Below are positions 18,960 to 31,800 of a DNA stretch of 64,000 nucleotides, in pieces (the stretch's first letter is position 1; every line of letters starts with the position of its first letter). A program made the translations under genes and the position numbers. The DNA is taken from the NCBI GenBank assembly GCA_964006375.1, contig OZ023267.1:84801406-84865405 (forward strand), given 5' to 3'. The DNA is from Tillus elongatus. Lineage: Eukaryota > Arthropoda > Insecta > Coleoptera > Cleridae. The notes under the pieces are model-generated. The model was given only the letters and a program-made list of their open reading frames with translations, was not told the origin of the DNA and made no database searches.

Positions 18960-20900
18960 AAGCAAACTACACATTCGCAGACCCTGTGCACGACGACTCA
19001 ATCAAAGGGAAAAAAATACACACATAGGCTTGGCATCTCAATTGTATCGGCATTCCCGCCTCTCCCGAAAGAATTGTTTTCGTTTTTGTGGTTTTTGTGT
19101 AATCAGGTTTCGGGTGAGAATTAGAGTTCGTCAGTTTTTGGATGAATTTTGTGTGATGCATCTTTGTAGCTGTCTTGTATGGCGGTGGGGAATGCGGATA
19201 TTGTCATCTATGTCTCGTGTTGTATGTACGGGTTTATTATGATTTTTGTATACTGTTTCCAATTTGTTTTAAATTGTGTTTTTTGTATGGATGCGAGGGT
19301 GTGATTTTGTGTGTTGGTTTCTACAATGATGGGGAGGTGATCTGAGTCTAGTTTTAGTCTTATATTACGTATTATATTTACATTATTTGAGATGCAGACG
19401 TATAGTATTGAAGGTGTGTTGTCTGAGTAAGCAAAATTGTTGTATGAATTATTTGGATAGTGGAGTGTGTATGTATTGTGTAAAAAGCAGTTGTTTGGTT
19501 TAAGGCCGTTACCTTCGTTATAGACACAGTTCTAATTTGTGTTTGTGATTAAAGTCCGCTATTATGAGTTATTTGTTTTGTGAGTTTATATCGTAATGTT
19601 ATTCTTGATTGTCGATGTTAGGTGGGCGTACGTTTATGTTGTAACAATTGATTACTGTTGTGTTATGTTTTTGTATGGTGCGTGTTTCGAACAAGGCTTT
19701 TGTGATGGTGTTAATTTTTGCTACCAGATGATGCTGTTTACATTACATATGGGGTGTTACTGAGATTATTGTGATCGTAGTATCTGAGTTTTGGTGTTCT
19801 TCGTGTTAGGTGTGTTTCCTGTATGCAGATTATTAATATTTGTTCTCAATGTCACAGGCATTCCAAGATTAATTTTACTGATTTTAAGGATAAATTTGAG
19901 CGACTTGATTAATAATACTTTCCTAAATTTGACATGATAATGTCACGGAACAAAGTGAGAATTTGGCTCAGGTCGCATATGTTACTGATGATTTTTGGTT
20001 CGTTGAGTAATGTGCCAAATTGCCACATGTGGGATGTTGGAGCATTTGTCTTAGGTTGGATAGATGTATCAGATTATGTGTGAGTTGTGTGTTTGACTTG
20101 GGAAATGTGTGAGATGGTTTTGTGTGTTATATTGATATGTTTTTACCAACTGATCCATATACTTGGTGTACACTGAGCACTCGCGGTAGTTATCTGCATG
20201 AAGACACAGGAAGTTACACTACTGGACTTCCATATCACCTTCTTGCAGTCCTCGGTGTGGTGGTTCTTGATGCATTTGCGCATATTGATTTAGGTTTGCA
20301 TTGACTTGTTCCATGGCCAAAATTTTTGACAATTACGTGACTTGTTGTTTCTTCATAGGGCTTTTCATTTTGTTCTAATCTTGTGAAGGTCTTTTATCTT
20401 CCTTCATTCGTTGAGGTTTTGGGTCCTTCTGGTGGTCACTAAAAACTATGACGAGGTTCCGTTCTTGCCTTTGAATTTTATGCATGATTCTATAAGCAGC
20501 TTGGCCTCAGGCATGCAACTTCGTCTGCTTGAGGTCGGGTGCTGCTTTGAGGACTATATTTTTAGTTCTACCTTTTTTTGGACAGAATGTGGAAAATTCG
20601 ATAATGCTGTTGCGATGTTCCTCTTTTATGTTCTCGTTGTCAAAGGTTGAGTAGGTATAAATTCTGATTTCCCCATTGCTGAGATATTTGATAATTATTA
20701 TTACATAGTTCCTTGATTTGTTTTCACACTGCAATTTGAGCTGCAACTGCCCACACCGTGTGGAGGTTCCTGGGAAATGAGGATGTGTTGCGTTCTCGTT
20801 CTGGGCTCGATAACTACGTAGCGCTTTCGGTGTCTGAAACATATAATGTGCAGTTTGATAACGATTATCAATTACTAATTCTTTGGGTGCCTACGGCGAC
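18960..20900 (-). pseudogene. Jockey-like non-LTR element: gag and endonuclease (decayed)
   Basis: On the minus strand: gag words near 20,840-20,510 (SNGEIRIYTYSTFDNENIKE, TKNIVLKAAPDLKQTKLHAE), decayed zinc-knuckle region near 20,330-20,260 (NCQKFWPWNKSMQT, MRKCIKNHHTEDC), then an EEP-type endonuclease from about 19,840: IQETHLTRRTPKLRYYDHNN, KHNTTVINCYN, LIIADFNHKH and LDSDHLPIIVET near 19,340. RT is absent; the copy is cut at about 18,960 by Polinton sequence. Many frameshifts. Confidence 0.65.
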
Positions 20901-20939
20901 AAACTCCTTCTTAAAACTATGTATGGCAATGAACAATGA

Positions 20940-21541
20940 ATACCAAGTAAAAGATTTTAGTACAGCACAAAATAAAACTTGCTGAAAACATTCAAAACAA
21001 TCACTTAATGCCTTAATATGATAGACCTGACATTATGCAAACATTAATGATGAAATTAAACTAGATGAAATAGAAGGTTTGCTAGAATTGGTTTTTATGT
21101 AACGGCCTAAGGCATATACTTATGACGATCTTCGACACTATAAATATATTCTAAGATCAAACAGTGTTTATAAAGTTAAATACAATCCGAATGGGTGAAC
21201 TAATTTTTCTCAGAAAAGTATCTAACTCTAACCAAACCAATTGCAAATCCTTGAGCGGAACATCCTCAACTCCTCACGGTTTTGGTGACGACACACATGT
21301 TAACGTAAAACAATAACCCAACCTGGAATTCACAATGTAAATGATAGAAAAATCAGCACCAACAAGTGGATGATACAAAATAACAAGCAAATAAAATATG
21401 TGAATTGGGATGACATAAATAAGTTAGTTGATAGACTTAGAGTTCTAGTGCCTTCTCAAGTAGCTGATAATAATGCTCATAACAACTAAATTGAATCAAT
21501 CATTGAATAACTAAAAGAAGCAGATGTTAACGCCTAGTAAA
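20940..21541 (+). pseudogene. Polinton ORF-B (start of cassette A, left copy)
   Basis: Frames show STAQNKTC-like upstream words, then KLDEIEGLLELVFM-stop-RPKAYTYDDLRHYK, NSVYKVKYNPNG, RISTNKWMIQNNKQIKYVNW and DDINKLVDRLRVLVPSQVAD. The protein ends EADVNA-stop at 21,540. It is the first module of the chimeric cassette that is repeated inverted at 47,100-50,650. Confidence 0.5.
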
Positions 21542-21824
21542 GCTACATATATCATACATGCCTGCCTACTGCTTAGTATATCAAACAAATACTTTCGATA
21601 GCTTAGTTAAAAATATACCAAATGAAGTCAAAGTCATAGTGACTGGCACTCAAAATATCAACAAAACTGAATGTAACCATCCACTCATTTTCTAATGACA
21701 CACGCTAAATGGTTTAATTGTAGAAAATATAGAAACCTAAAGGACTAAAATAATAAAGAAAGAGGTAGTATTATGAAGACACGTACACTTGGAAAACACA
21801 AATAACAACAATATATTTAGAGAA
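21542..21824 (+). pseudogene. Unidentified post-ORF-B fragment
   Basis: Contains FDSLVKNIPNEVKVIVTGTQ and NINKTECNHPLIF. Conserved in position behind ORF-B at 9.2, 26.7-27.0 and 49.9-50.06 kb. Confidence 0.35.
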
Positions 21825-21868
21825 ACCTGACGATCGTTTCCCTAACCGAGTTAACGTCATCAGAGTGA
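21825..21868 (-). ncRNA. Hammerhead-like motif, diverged
   Basis: Minus strand: CUGAUGA, then UUAAC-UCG-GUUAG stem, GGAAAC, GAUCGU, C, AGG. Core boxes are present but stem II carries extra bases, so activity is doubtful. It marks a Penelope-like end trapped in the cassette. Confidence 0.5.
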
Positions 21869-21959
21869 TAAATGATCCTAAATATCTTACATCTACATCT
21901 CTGCTTATATTCTTGTGCAGGTAGTTGGTCACTAAGGTTAAGGGTGGTTTAACAACACA

Positions 21960-23357
<1,398 letters not shown>

Positions 23358-23379
23358 AACATCCTGGAAACTACGAACT

Positions 23380-23724
23380 GAGAAGAAGGTGGTCAATATT
23401 TGTTCTAACATACACTGCCGTGCCACCTCTGGAAGTGGTGTGGTCATTGCGGTATGCCTTTATAGATAGATGTTGGCCGGCACGAATGACGGGGCCGGAT
23501 TAGTTGAGAGTGACCTAGGTCCACAGCGCCGCGTAACAAAAGCGAAGTCGATTTCTGTGCGGACAGTTATAATCGACACCCATTGAAAGTGCAACACAAA
23601 ATCTGAAAACAAGTCATGTAAAGTTACGGAAGCAACAACCGAAAAATATAGTTAAAGACCAAAGAAAAAGAAAAGCGGGCCGTCACTATCGTTCCGACGT
23701 TTGTTCTGTATACTGTACGACAAG
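23380..23724 (+). promoter_or_regulatory. H2B upstream region (cassette A, left copy)
   Basis: Contains GCCTTTATAGATAGATGTTGG, a TATA-like element, about 270 bases before the H2B ATG, and the leader CGACGTTTGTTCTGTATACTG directly before it. The same region is present inverted at 48,175-48,490 and alone at 31,530-31,790. Whether it is the H2B promoter or that of a divergent histone gene cannot be told here. Confidence 0.45.
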
Positions 23725-24094
23725 ATGCCACCGAAAGCTAGGGGTAAAGTTATCAAGAAGGACTGCAAGGTCCAGAAGAACATCTCCAAGGGTGACAAAA
23801 AGAAGCGTAGGATGAAGGGAGAGCTACGCAATTAATATTGACAAACTGCTGAAGCATATCCATCCCGACCCCGTATCTCGAGGAAGGCCATAAGCATTAA
23901 TGGACAGCTTCGTCAACGACATATTGGAGCGCATCACCGCCGAAGCCTACAGACTCGCTCATTACAACAACAGATCCACGATAACCAGCCGGGAGATCGA
24001 GACCACCATCAAGCACGTTCTGCCCGGTGAACTCGCCAAACACGCATTCAGCGAAGGCATCAAGCCGGTTATCAAATACACCAGCTCGAAGTAA
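23725..24094 (+). pseudogene. Histone H2B pseudogene (copy 1)
   Basis: MPPKARGKVIKKDCKVQKNI opens the frame, then a TAA-causing frameshift near 23,818. SYAINIDKLLKHIHPD continues in another frame, and a second shift restores [20 protein letters not shown] to the C-terminal VIKYTSSK (stop 24,092-24,094). Length corresponds to a normal H2B of about 123 residues. Replacements such as [10 protein letters not shown] and [11 protein letters not shown] differ from the usual TAVRLLLPGE and [12 protein letters not shown]2B genes normally lack introns, so absence of introns is not informative. Confidence 0.9.
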
Positions 24095-24157
24095 ATAAAT
24101 AAACGTGTGCCTTTCAATTGTGTCACATTAGACGGAAAACTTATAGAGAAAAAAGTC

Positions 24158-24173
24158 GGCTCTTTTCAGAGTC
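24158..24173 (+). terminator. Histone 3' stem-loop
   Basis: GGCTCTTTTCAGAGTC, 64 bases after the stop, matches the replication-dependent histone stem-loop except that the final stem base is U in GAGUC. It shows that the histone copy includes genomic 3' flank and is therefore a DNA-level duplicate. Confidence 0.85.
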
Positions 24174-24540
24174 ACAAATTAACAAACATTTCGATGATAA
24201 GTACGCTCGATCCGTAACCTACTCGCAATTAGCTATTGTTTAACCGACGCCATATTTCACTCATCAGAACCTTTTTTTTTTCTCTATTATTATTTTGCCC
24301 TCTGAAGTGTGTCGATCGAAATGACACCACGCCCTTCTTGTCTGTTATTGTATTTGCCAATTTGAGCAGTTCGAAATATCGTGAAGAGCAAGCGTAGTTC
24401 ACAGTTCAGCCGCAGCCGAGTCAGCGCCCAGGTGAAACTCCGCCTACTTTGTTGTCCCTAAAACGTCCTATACGCGGCACTCGCAACTGTCTTAAGTCAG
24501 ACTCGCTCACATCGTTAGTTCTTGTTTGATGAGTTTTTTG
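24174..24540 (+). repeat. H2B downstream tail repeat
   Basis: Contains CTCTGAAGTGTGTCGATCGA and GTTCACAGTTCAGCCGCAGC, then CGTCCTATACGCGGCACTCG. The same tail is found at 31,800-32,250 (twice in tandem), 33,945-34,250, 47,245-47,640, and partly at 30,745-30,810, 53,440-53,545 and 61,830-61,920. At 24,490 this copy diverges. No coding frame is seen from here to about 24,740. Confidence 0.75.
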
Positions 24541-24744
24541 CGTCTCGTTTGTCGGTGGGTTTTTAGATGCGTAGAGCTAGTATACGCATTCAATTTTTTT
24601 CAAGTATCATTTCTTTGATACTGGACGGAATTGGGGGCAGATTCCTTGGAGTGGGGTTCGTCCTTGATGCATGTTCACAGAACATTGGATTTTGGACTGT
24701 AAAGTAACCACCGCACCCTCTAGATCTGGGATGTCACGGATAAC

Positions 24745-24840
24745 CGGAATATTGTGCCTTCTTAGGTAGCTAGTAATAACGCGCATAAGATTGAAATTAA
24801 ATGAATTATTGAAGAAATTAATGAGGTAAGTGTTATATAA
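24745..24840 (+). pseudogene. Polinton ORF-A, extreme C-terminus
   Basis: VASNNAHKIEIK and IIEEINEVSVI-stop. It precedes a fibre-like ORF as at 1.3-1.6 kb. Confidence 0.4.
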
Positions 24841-24871
24841 AGAATCAGATTTGTTTTGTTAATCACTTTTA

Positions 24872-25440
24872 ACATGTATAACGAAAAACTCGGAAGTTCT
24901 ACAAATTTAAAACCTCTAAACAGAGTTGTTCAAAGACAAATGTTTCCGAAAAGTCCATGGTGATGTTGATTTACAAGAACATATTAAGAACCTATTGAAC
25001 CTTCAGATTGTGTGAATAAAAAAAAATCGATTATTGAAAAATTGTATTAAGTCTGCAAATCATTTTCTTTTAACTAGTGTTACGTAAACATCAATTACTC
25101 TTGAAAAGTATATCAAGGAGTAGATACACATCAAATAGCGTACTCCTAACACAAATACAAAAAAGACTTTTGCTGACTTGGATTTTGTTGATACCACAAT
25201 ATCTAAAGTCCAAAAAGACTACAGATCTGCCATTCTTAAGACTCGAGGCTAATATGAAACATACGTTTGCTAATAAAGATAATATAAATCAAAAGATGTA
25301 ATCAGTATTTTCTCCGAATATTTTCAGGAAAACTTGATACTTCTCAGCGCAGCTGTTATTACCAACATTGTTGCAAGTAAATCAGCATCAGTGAAGTTAC
25401 TTAGTGAGATGAATGATGCTATAGGCCAATAGTACACATT
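24872..25440 (+). pseudogene. Fibre-like ORF (copy 3)
   Basis: Begins with an ATG: MYNEKLGSSTNLKPLNRVVQ, RQMFPKSPW, and has EPSDCVNKKKS near 25,000. Later words are KIWI-like coiled coil in broken frames (LEANMKHTFANKDNINQK) and ITNIVASKSASVKLLSEMND. This copy best preserves the presumed start of the protein. Stops throughout. Confidence 0.45.
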
Positions 25441-25469
25441 ATTACCATACCTATTTCATATTAGGTGTA

Positions 25470-26491
25470 GGTAAATTTTAATTGACAAGCACGATTTGGT
25501 TCCTTTAAAGTTACAAGTAGCTTCTGATCAAAAAAAAAAAGAAACTAATCAAACTAGGACATCATGCAGTGGATGTCGGGTTAACAGATAGCATCATGGA
25601 TGACTCTTTATTTAGGTTATCTAAAAAATTAACTCATTTTTAATCTGTAACTACCTTTCTGTCACAAAATATATTGGATGGCAATTTTCAACATGATATT
25701 ATACAACATGCGCATGTTCAAAACAAATCTCATTAAATAATGCCAATATTTGTCAGAACAGAAGAATGCTCGATTGATGTTATTGGAGTTCCCAGAGAAA
25801 ACAGGAGGAAAGTAGTCATAAAGAACTATATGCCTGGAAGGCGCAATAGCAAAATTATGACGTGATGGACAGGACAAAAATATTAGGAAAAATATTTTAA
25901 TACAGCACACAACAAATCTTGCTGAAAACATTCGAAAGAATTACTTACTGCTGAAACCTGATATACATGACAATGATGAAGCTTTTCACTTATACAAATA
26001 CCTAGACTTCATTAATGAGGACCTTTAACTAGATAAAATGAGATATCCACAAATAGAAGGTTTGCTAAAATTAGTTTTTATGTAAAGACTTAAGGCATAA
26101 CAATCTTCAATACTATAGAGATATTATAGAGTCAAACAGTGCTCATAAAGTTAAATACGATTCCAATGGGCGAACTAAAGCTTCTTCGGAAAAGTATCGA
26201 CCTCTAATAAAACGAATGACGAATCCTTGAGCAGAACGTCCTCAACTCCTCTCCATTTTGGTTACGACAAACATCTTAACGAAAAACAATAGACCGAACC
26301 TAGAATTCAAAACTCAGCACCAACAACTAGATGATACAAAATAATAAACAAAATATGTATATTGGGATGACATAAATGAGATGGTTAATCGACTTAGACT
26401 TTTGGTGGCTTCTCAAGTTGCTGGTAATAATGCCCATAACAACGAAATTCAGTTAATAATTGCAGAACTGAAAGAAGCTGATGTTATCGCC
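25470..26491 (+). pseudogene. PLA2-domain remnant region and Polinton ORF-B (copy 3)
   Basis: GACAAGCACGATTTGG near 25,482 is the coding palindrome half seen at the PLA2 catalytic motif. Around 25,560-25,640 the frame reads GHHAVDVGLTDSIMDDSLFR, unrecognised. ORF-B proper runs from about 25,890 (NTAHNKSC/NLAENIRK) through LDKMRYPQIEGLLKLVFM-stop to WDDINEMVNRLRLLVASQVA and ELKEADVIA-stop at 26,491. Confidence 0.45.
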
Positions 26492-26494
26492 TAG

Positions 26495-26497
<3 letters not shown>

Positions 26498-26574
<77 letters not shown>

Positions 26575-26583
26575 ATATATATA
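26498..26583. repeat. (TA)n microsatellite
   Basis: About 85 bases of TA with one TTA interruption, directly after the ORF-B stop and directly before the inverted repeat. Confidence 0.95.
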
Positions 26584-26768
26584 GGTTTCTAGCTTATCTA
26601 CTACTAAACTACCTAGTTTGTGTCATTTACTAGGTTCACATTCCCTTTTGATGATATTTTGAGTGCCGGGTACTATGACTTTGACTTCATTTGGTATATT
26701 TTTAATCAAGGTATCGAATATATTTGATGGATATACATTTTTATACTAAGCAATAGGCAGGTATGTAT

Positions 26769-26852
<84 letters not shown>

Positions 26853-27039
26853 ATACATACCTGCCTATTGCTTAGTATAAAAATGTATATCCATCAAATA
26901 TATTCGATACCTTGATTAAAAATATACCAAATGAAGTCAAAGTCATAGTACCCGGCACTCAAAATATCATCAAAAGTGAATGTGAACCTAGTAAATGACA
27001 CAAACTAGGTAGTTTAGTAGTAGATAAGCTAGAAACCTA
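26583..27039. repeat. Inverted repeat with (TA)n exactly at its centre
   Basis: Arms 26,583-26,770 and 26,851-27,039 are reverse complements with no mismatch that I could find; the 80-bp spacer is pure TA (26,771-26,850). Arms carry the post-ORF-B fragment (NIPNEVKVIV) on opposite strands. Confidence 0.95.
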
Positions 27040-27121
27040 AAAGACACAAATAATGACGAACGAGATGTTATTATGAGGACAAGTGCACTTGGAGAACTCA
27101 AATGACTATAATCTATTTAAA

Positions 27122-27166
27122 AAAACCTGACTTGCACTAACCAAGTTACCGTCATCAGAGGATATA
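27122..27166 (-). ncRNA. Decayed hammerhead motif
   Basis: Minus strand: CUGAUGACGGUAAC-UUG-GUUA, then GTGCAAG in place of the GAAAC box. CUGAUGA and stem II remain; the second core box is lost. Confidence 0.45.
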
Positions 27167-27239
27167 TACTTTCAAATATCTACAACTCTGTTTATATTCT
27201 TGTGCAGGTGGTGGGTCACTAACGATTAAGGGTGGTTCA

Positions 27240-27722
27240 ACAACACAAAAATTAACATATTTCGATCTGCGGAAATACCTAAATTATTGTATTATCTAAC
27301 GAACGTACTGCTGCCGATCTTTCTTGTAAATAAGACCCTCCTTTCGGTGCTCCTTTCGGACAAACAAATATTAATGCAAAGCCCATCTACAATATCTGTA
27401 TTTAGGAAGGATAAAGGAATATCTAAAGTTCTTCCAAAGCAGAGGAGTGAAGAGGTTTAGAAAAGTGAAATTATGTAATGCATTTGCTAACAGGTCTGTA
27501 AAAATAACGCGGAACTTTACACAATATTATCCATCTTACTTGACTATAAATTTCGAAAAGGTTTAGTCTTTAAAGGCACATTTGAAGGATATTATTGCAG
27601 ATGAGTGCTATTTAAAAGCATCGATTACACTACTTGTTGAATCTTCGATAACTCAGCAGTATGATATTCAGATACCTGGCCATGTTAGAATTTACATATC
27701 TGATGTAAAGAGCATGGTGCAG
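27240..27722 (+). pseudogene. Helentron-type endonuclease, N-terminal part (copy 2)
   Basis: Reads SLKAHLKDIIADECYLKAS, LLVESSITQQYDIQIPGH and VRIYISDVKS. Same position behind ORF-B, post-ORF-B fragment and hammerhead as in cassette A, so this is a third, partial cassette. Confidence 0.5.
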
Positions 27723-27867
27723 CGATATACATGAGAAATTATTTAAAATCAGATGAATTTAAAATGAGAAACATTGGATTTGGGTATTACCCAAATCCAA
27801 AGTTTCTCATTTGTCTTCAGACAACATTTTAAATTCATCTGATTTTAAATAATTTCTAATGTATATC

Positions 27868-27868
<1 letters not shown>
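27723..27868. repeat. Palindrome inside the endonuclease fragment
   Basis: 27,723-27,785 folds onto 27,787-27,868 through CCAAATCC/GGATTTGG. The right arm keeps an 18-base piece (TTGTCTTCAGACAACATT) missing on the left, so a deletion followed the fold-back, or the two arms come from different copies. Confidence 0.9.
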
Positions 27869-28120
<252 letters not shown>

Positions 28121-28500
28121 AGATTAATGTGGGAGCGGAGGAGTCGTGTCGTTGGGTGTTGGGGAGCACTGAATTTAAACTGAAACTAGAGAACCATATT
28201 ATAACAATGTTTAACATTTAATAATTATACACCAAGTCTCTCTTCTTATATTTACAAACATTTATATATCTAGATTTACTTAACTAATTCTCAATAGTAA
28301 ATAAACATTGTCAGCAGTTCACAACAGAATTTGCAATCTATAACATTTCATTCTGTAAATATCAACACACTGGTGTATTTGTTTGTAAATACGCCAAGTG
28401 ATGCTATCAATTCAATGTCAATAATTACGTGACGGGCTTGACCTATTACCTACTTGACATTGCTTTACTTTAATGTTTCACAACTGTATTGACGGTATGA
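28121..28500 (-). repeat. Lineage-1 gypsy LTR
   Basis: Matches 43,700-44,090 in inverse orientation (GTCACGTAATTATTGACATT, TTCAGTGCTTCCC..GACTCCTCCGCTCCC with small indels). It follows the env C-terminus as expected for an errantivirus-like 3' LTR. Exact LTR borders cannot be set because (TA)n replaces one end. Confidence 0.6.
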
Positions 28501-29895
28501 CCCTCCCCCCTCCCCGGAGGTATATCTAACTGTTCCAAGGACATCCTGCCGAGTCAACAAGGGACGACGTCCTCTGGCTAGCTACGGGCTATAGGAACCA
28601 TCAGCTGTTCCTTGTAAGCTGCTCAACTCTGCCATCTCTATTGGTTCGACATCGGGGTAGGCCTTCTCGACACCAGATCTTCTTTTCTTCGACAGTGTCC
28701 TTTTCTTAGTTTTCTACTGAATCCTCCGTAGTATACAGATAGCGGTTATAATTACTATAGCTACTGTGGCTGTGGTGGTGAGGCTCGTTATTATGGAAAG
28801 ATGCGTGACCGTGCGCCATTCGGATTCTTTGGAGATGGTCCTACTCTTGCAGTTCTTCTTGAGCAATATCCGTCAAATCATCATATGGGCGATCTACTGC
28901 TTCTTGAGGAATCACTGGACTGATTAAGGCTGATTAAGACTGATTAAGGCTTTTGAAACCGTTAAGTTGGTTGGCATTGGTTTCACGAATCCACATATAA
29001 TCGGCACTCCCTCTATCTGCTTGGGAGTTAAAACCATAGGTTTTGTCTTGATGATACAGTGGGAGATGGATATTATGCCATACTGCTTCATCGTAACTTC
29101 TTCCCTTTGGCCGTTACATATGATGGCAATTCTATATTCTCGTGGGTTGATGAACAACCATGAGTTGAGTTTATAGTGTACAGTTGTTTCCAGATTGTCG
29201 ACTTGACTTTCTGGTGATGGTGGACACGTGGTTTTGTCTTTCATCTTGTGTATCTCATCTATTATGCAGTTGTGGTTGGTTTCCATGCTTCTTACCATGG
29301 CTAGGGAACAGACATATAGATTCTTGAAGATTGTGATGCTGCTTGTGAGTTCATCATCATCGTTGCGCGTTTTAATCCACTCCTAGGATTTGGTTGGGTA
29401 CTTCCATAGACCAATAGGTTTCGTTTTCGACCTTATACGGAATCGCGGTGACTTTGATTAGCATAAATTGCGTTACCTCTGTTATTGTTATTGTGAAGTA
29501 GCTGTACAGATGAATATATTTCTCATTGTGACCAATTTCTGACCAAAGTATCGGGTATGAAATGATCTCCAGATGCTGTCGTAGTTTTCTCGTTGCTGCG
29601 CTTATGATTCGATCAATGTGTGCCGGTGAAAGAAAGTCGTAAATGTTAGCTTGGTTCACAAGTATCTTTAGCAAACTTCTATAATGATTAGTAAGTTCAT
29701 CTAGATATCGATCAGCTATCTGATAAACACTCAATATGTGAATCTTTAATGAATGCATATCTACTGCTTTGTACCAAGGCTTCATGTTGTTGATGGCTTC
29801 CAGACCTGGGTTCAATTTGGACTCGAGCTGCCTTAGTGTGTGGTATATCCTCTTGTCTGTATCATTGAATCTTGATAGTGATTGCAGCATCAGCC
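28500..29895 (-). pseudogene. Errantivirus-like env, lineage 1 (most complete copy)
   Basis: Minus-strand N-terminal part open at 29,890-29,372, beginning LQSLSRFNDTDKRIYHTLRQ and including EKYIHLYSYFTITITEVTQF. The C-terminal half at 29,298-28,924 has LNSWLFINPREYRIAIICNG, YGIISISHCIIKTKP, the Cys pattern of insect F/env proteins. A membrane segment follows near 28,800 (TTTATVAIVIITAICILRRI) and a basic tail. Frameshifts near 29,370 and 28,920 separate the parts. Its 5' part with the cleavage site is missing. Confidence 0.65.
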
Positions 29896-29939
29896 CCGTT
29901 TGATGATCCGATTTTCGCGTTTTTAATTTATTTAGATAA

Positions 29940-30200
29940 TGTAGTTCGATTGTTTATTTAATTTGTTTTATGTAAACATATTGTATTCTTTTTTGTTTCA
30001 ATGTTCACAAGTACTAATATAATCTTTAATTTCCTTTTCTCATCTTTGAAAAAGAGAATTTGTCTTTCATTTCTGCATAGGTCTCGTCTAAAGTTCGATG
30101 TCGCTTTTTAGTTTCATGAGAAAACATGATTTGGTCTATAATCTCTGATGCTGTTTTTATTTCTTCCAAATTGGGAATTTTTACTTTAGAATTATTAGTT
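29940..30200 (-). pseudogene. Gypsy integrase zinc-binding remnant
   Basis: Minus strand: IKTASEIIDQIMFSHETKKR, HRTLDETYAEMKDKFSF and ILVLVNIE-like decayed CxxC end. Same deletion structure as at 4.8 kb (zinc finger joined directly to env). Confidence 0.55.
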
Positions 30201-30331
30201 GTATTGGAATTTATTTATTACGAAATTAGGTTTAATATTAAAATTAGATGTTTCTACCTTAGGTTCTGTTTTGCTTATTATATGTTTTTCCGTATTTAAC
30301 CCAGTTTTTCCCGTATTATCGTACTGGCCAA

Positions 30332-30530
30332 CAGAGCTAGCTGTTCTTAAAAGTGAGTTTGAAGACAAATTGAAAAAATTAACTAAGGATATAACTTCCC
30401 ATGTGCTGCATGATATTGATAAACCAAAGAATAAAGTTCTAAGTAAGGTACTGAATCAGCTGGACACTAAGATCTCAGCTCTACAAGCTAAGTGGAAACT
30501 TTACATTCAATACCATGAAACGTATAACAT
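30332..30530 (+). pseudogene. Fibre-like ORF, C-terminal part (copy 4)
   Basis: ELAVLKSEFEDKLKKLTKDI, SHVLHDIDKPKNKVLSKVLN and QLDTKISALQAKWKL. It ends where an integrase remnant begins. Confidence 0.45.
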
Positions 30531-30742
30531 TTGAACCATCTGATACTAAAAAACAAATTATTGATGAATCATATAAACTTCCAAAAATAAGTTTTAAACG
30601 TAGACGTACAATAATCAAGGGTGTGTAAATGATATGTGGTAGATTGATTCAGCTGAATTACAGACTACTACAAAAAACCTCTGGTTACAAGTACAGTTTA
30701 GTGGTTATCAACTGCCTATACGACGTTTTAGGGTCTACAAAG
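30531..30742 (+). pseudogene. Polinton-type integrase fragment
   Basis: Frames show KLPKISFKRRRTIIKGV, then NDMW-IDSAELQ and KTSGYKYSLVVINCLYDV. R-RR--I-KGI-D-W--DL--m followed by KY-L-vID-fS is the start of the retroviral-type integrase core of Polintons (first catalytic Asp region D-W-D). Two stops and a frameshift break it; the rest of the core is absent. Confidence 0.55.
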
Positions 30743-30744
30743 TA

Positions 30745-30812
30745 GGTGGGTGCTGACTTGACTGCGGCTGCACTGTGAACTACACTGGCTCTTCACGATA
30801 ATCGAAGTACCC
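30745..30812 (-). repeat. Piece of the H2B tail repeat
   Basis: GCTGACTTGACTGCGGCTGC and GTGAACTACACTGGCTCTTC, a 65-bp piece of the tail found at 31.8-32.1 and 47.4-47.5 kb, wedged between the integrase and the capsid-like fragment. Confidence 0.7.
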
Positions 30813-31075
30813 AAATTGTTTAAAAATATTGGGGCTATTGAAGCATCGGTAGAAAAGTTTATATGATCCTCACATGTTATCTCACATTTTAAAGTGTTGT
30901 TGTTGGCTTTTAGCGAAAACAGCTTTACCACGTCGATGTTGTTCTCTACTGCAGGGTACTGATGTTTCTCCTTAATATAAGACACAATGCTCATTCTGAA
31001 TGTATTTCTGGATATCACTGATTTCATACGAACCATCAGGAATAATCATTTCTAGCCGACTCTTATCACCACTCA
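30811..31075 (-). pseudogene. Polinton-like minor-capsid-type protein, N-terminal fragment
   Basis: Minus strand: EMIIPDGSYEISDIQKYI, then after a shift EKHQYPAVENNIDVVKLF, SLKANNNTLKCEITC and DHINFSTDASIAPIFL. P-G-YEI-DI--Yi and SLKANNNTLK-EI are hallmarks of a protein I know only as a recurrent arthropod Polinton-associated ORF. Its C-terminal relative lies at 18.6 kb. Confidence 0.45.
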
Positions 31076-31348
31076 CAGCAGAAAAGTAGTGAAACTATTT
31101 CACCCACGCTCTATGTCTGGTATATTGTTATATCTGTGAAAGTTTGCAAGCGCGAGCAATTAGTCAAAGTGAGGTTTTAAGACTAACAGTGGAAATATTT
31201 CAATCGACGTAGAGCCATTGAAAGCAAGCGTAAGCGCAATGACTGAAACACAGATACTACTGTTTAAGTCCTTTATTTAAAAATTGTAAACATAAGTGAC
31301 CACATTATAAGTATTATAGTTTTGGTATACATCATGATTATACAATGT

Positions 31349-31388
31349 CAATCCTCTAGATCGTGCTTGTGGAGAGACAAGCACGATC
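31349..31388. repeat. Perfect hairpin, 16-bp arms, at PLA2 motif
   Basis: TCTAGATCGTGCTTGT - GGAGAG - ACAAGCACGATCTAGA. The same core hairpin occupies the centre of the 7.8-9.3 kb palindrome. Confidence 0.95.
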
Positions 31389-31500
31389 TAGATTATTGAT
31401 GCGTTGATTATCTCCTCTAAAACGTTCTTTAAGTTTAGTGTCTGGACCACAAAACTGATAACCAGGTGTGCAGCTGAACAGGTAATTGTTTGATGACTCT
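31370..31500 (-). pseudogene. PLA2-like domain (parvovirus/adintovirus type) fragment
   Basis: Minus strand: NNYLFSCTPGYQFCGPDTKL, KERFRGDNQRINNLDRAC. YxxCGP is the Ca-binding loop and NxLDxAC(xxHD) the catalytic helix of secreted-type PLA2 domains found in parvovirus capsids and in Polinton/adintovirus-like elements. The HD dyad falls in the fold-back hairpin, where the sequence turns back on itself. Confidence 0.6.
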
Positions 31501-31529
31501 GTCAACAAGACAGTTGTTTCCATAACTTT

Positions 31530-31800
31530 ACCGTTGTAGTCAGGTTTTCGGATTTTATGTTGCCCTTTAAATGTGTGTCGATTGTTATGACGGTCCGCAC
31601 AGAAATCGACTTCGTTTTAGTTAAGCGGCGCTGTGGACGTAGGTCACTCTCAACGAATCCCTCCCCGCCATTAGTGTCGGCCAGCATCTATCTGTAAAGG
31701 CATATCGCAATGACAACAACACTTCCAGAGGTGGCACGGCAGTGTATGTTTAAACAAATATTGACCACCTTCTTCTCAGTTCGTAGTTCAGCGTAGTTCA
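31530..31800 (-). repeat. H2B upstream region without H2B
   Basis: Reverse complement of the 23,380-23,640 region, including the ATCTATCTGTAAAGG TATA-like element. Here it is joined directly to the tail repeat; the H2B frame itself is absent. Confidence 0.75.
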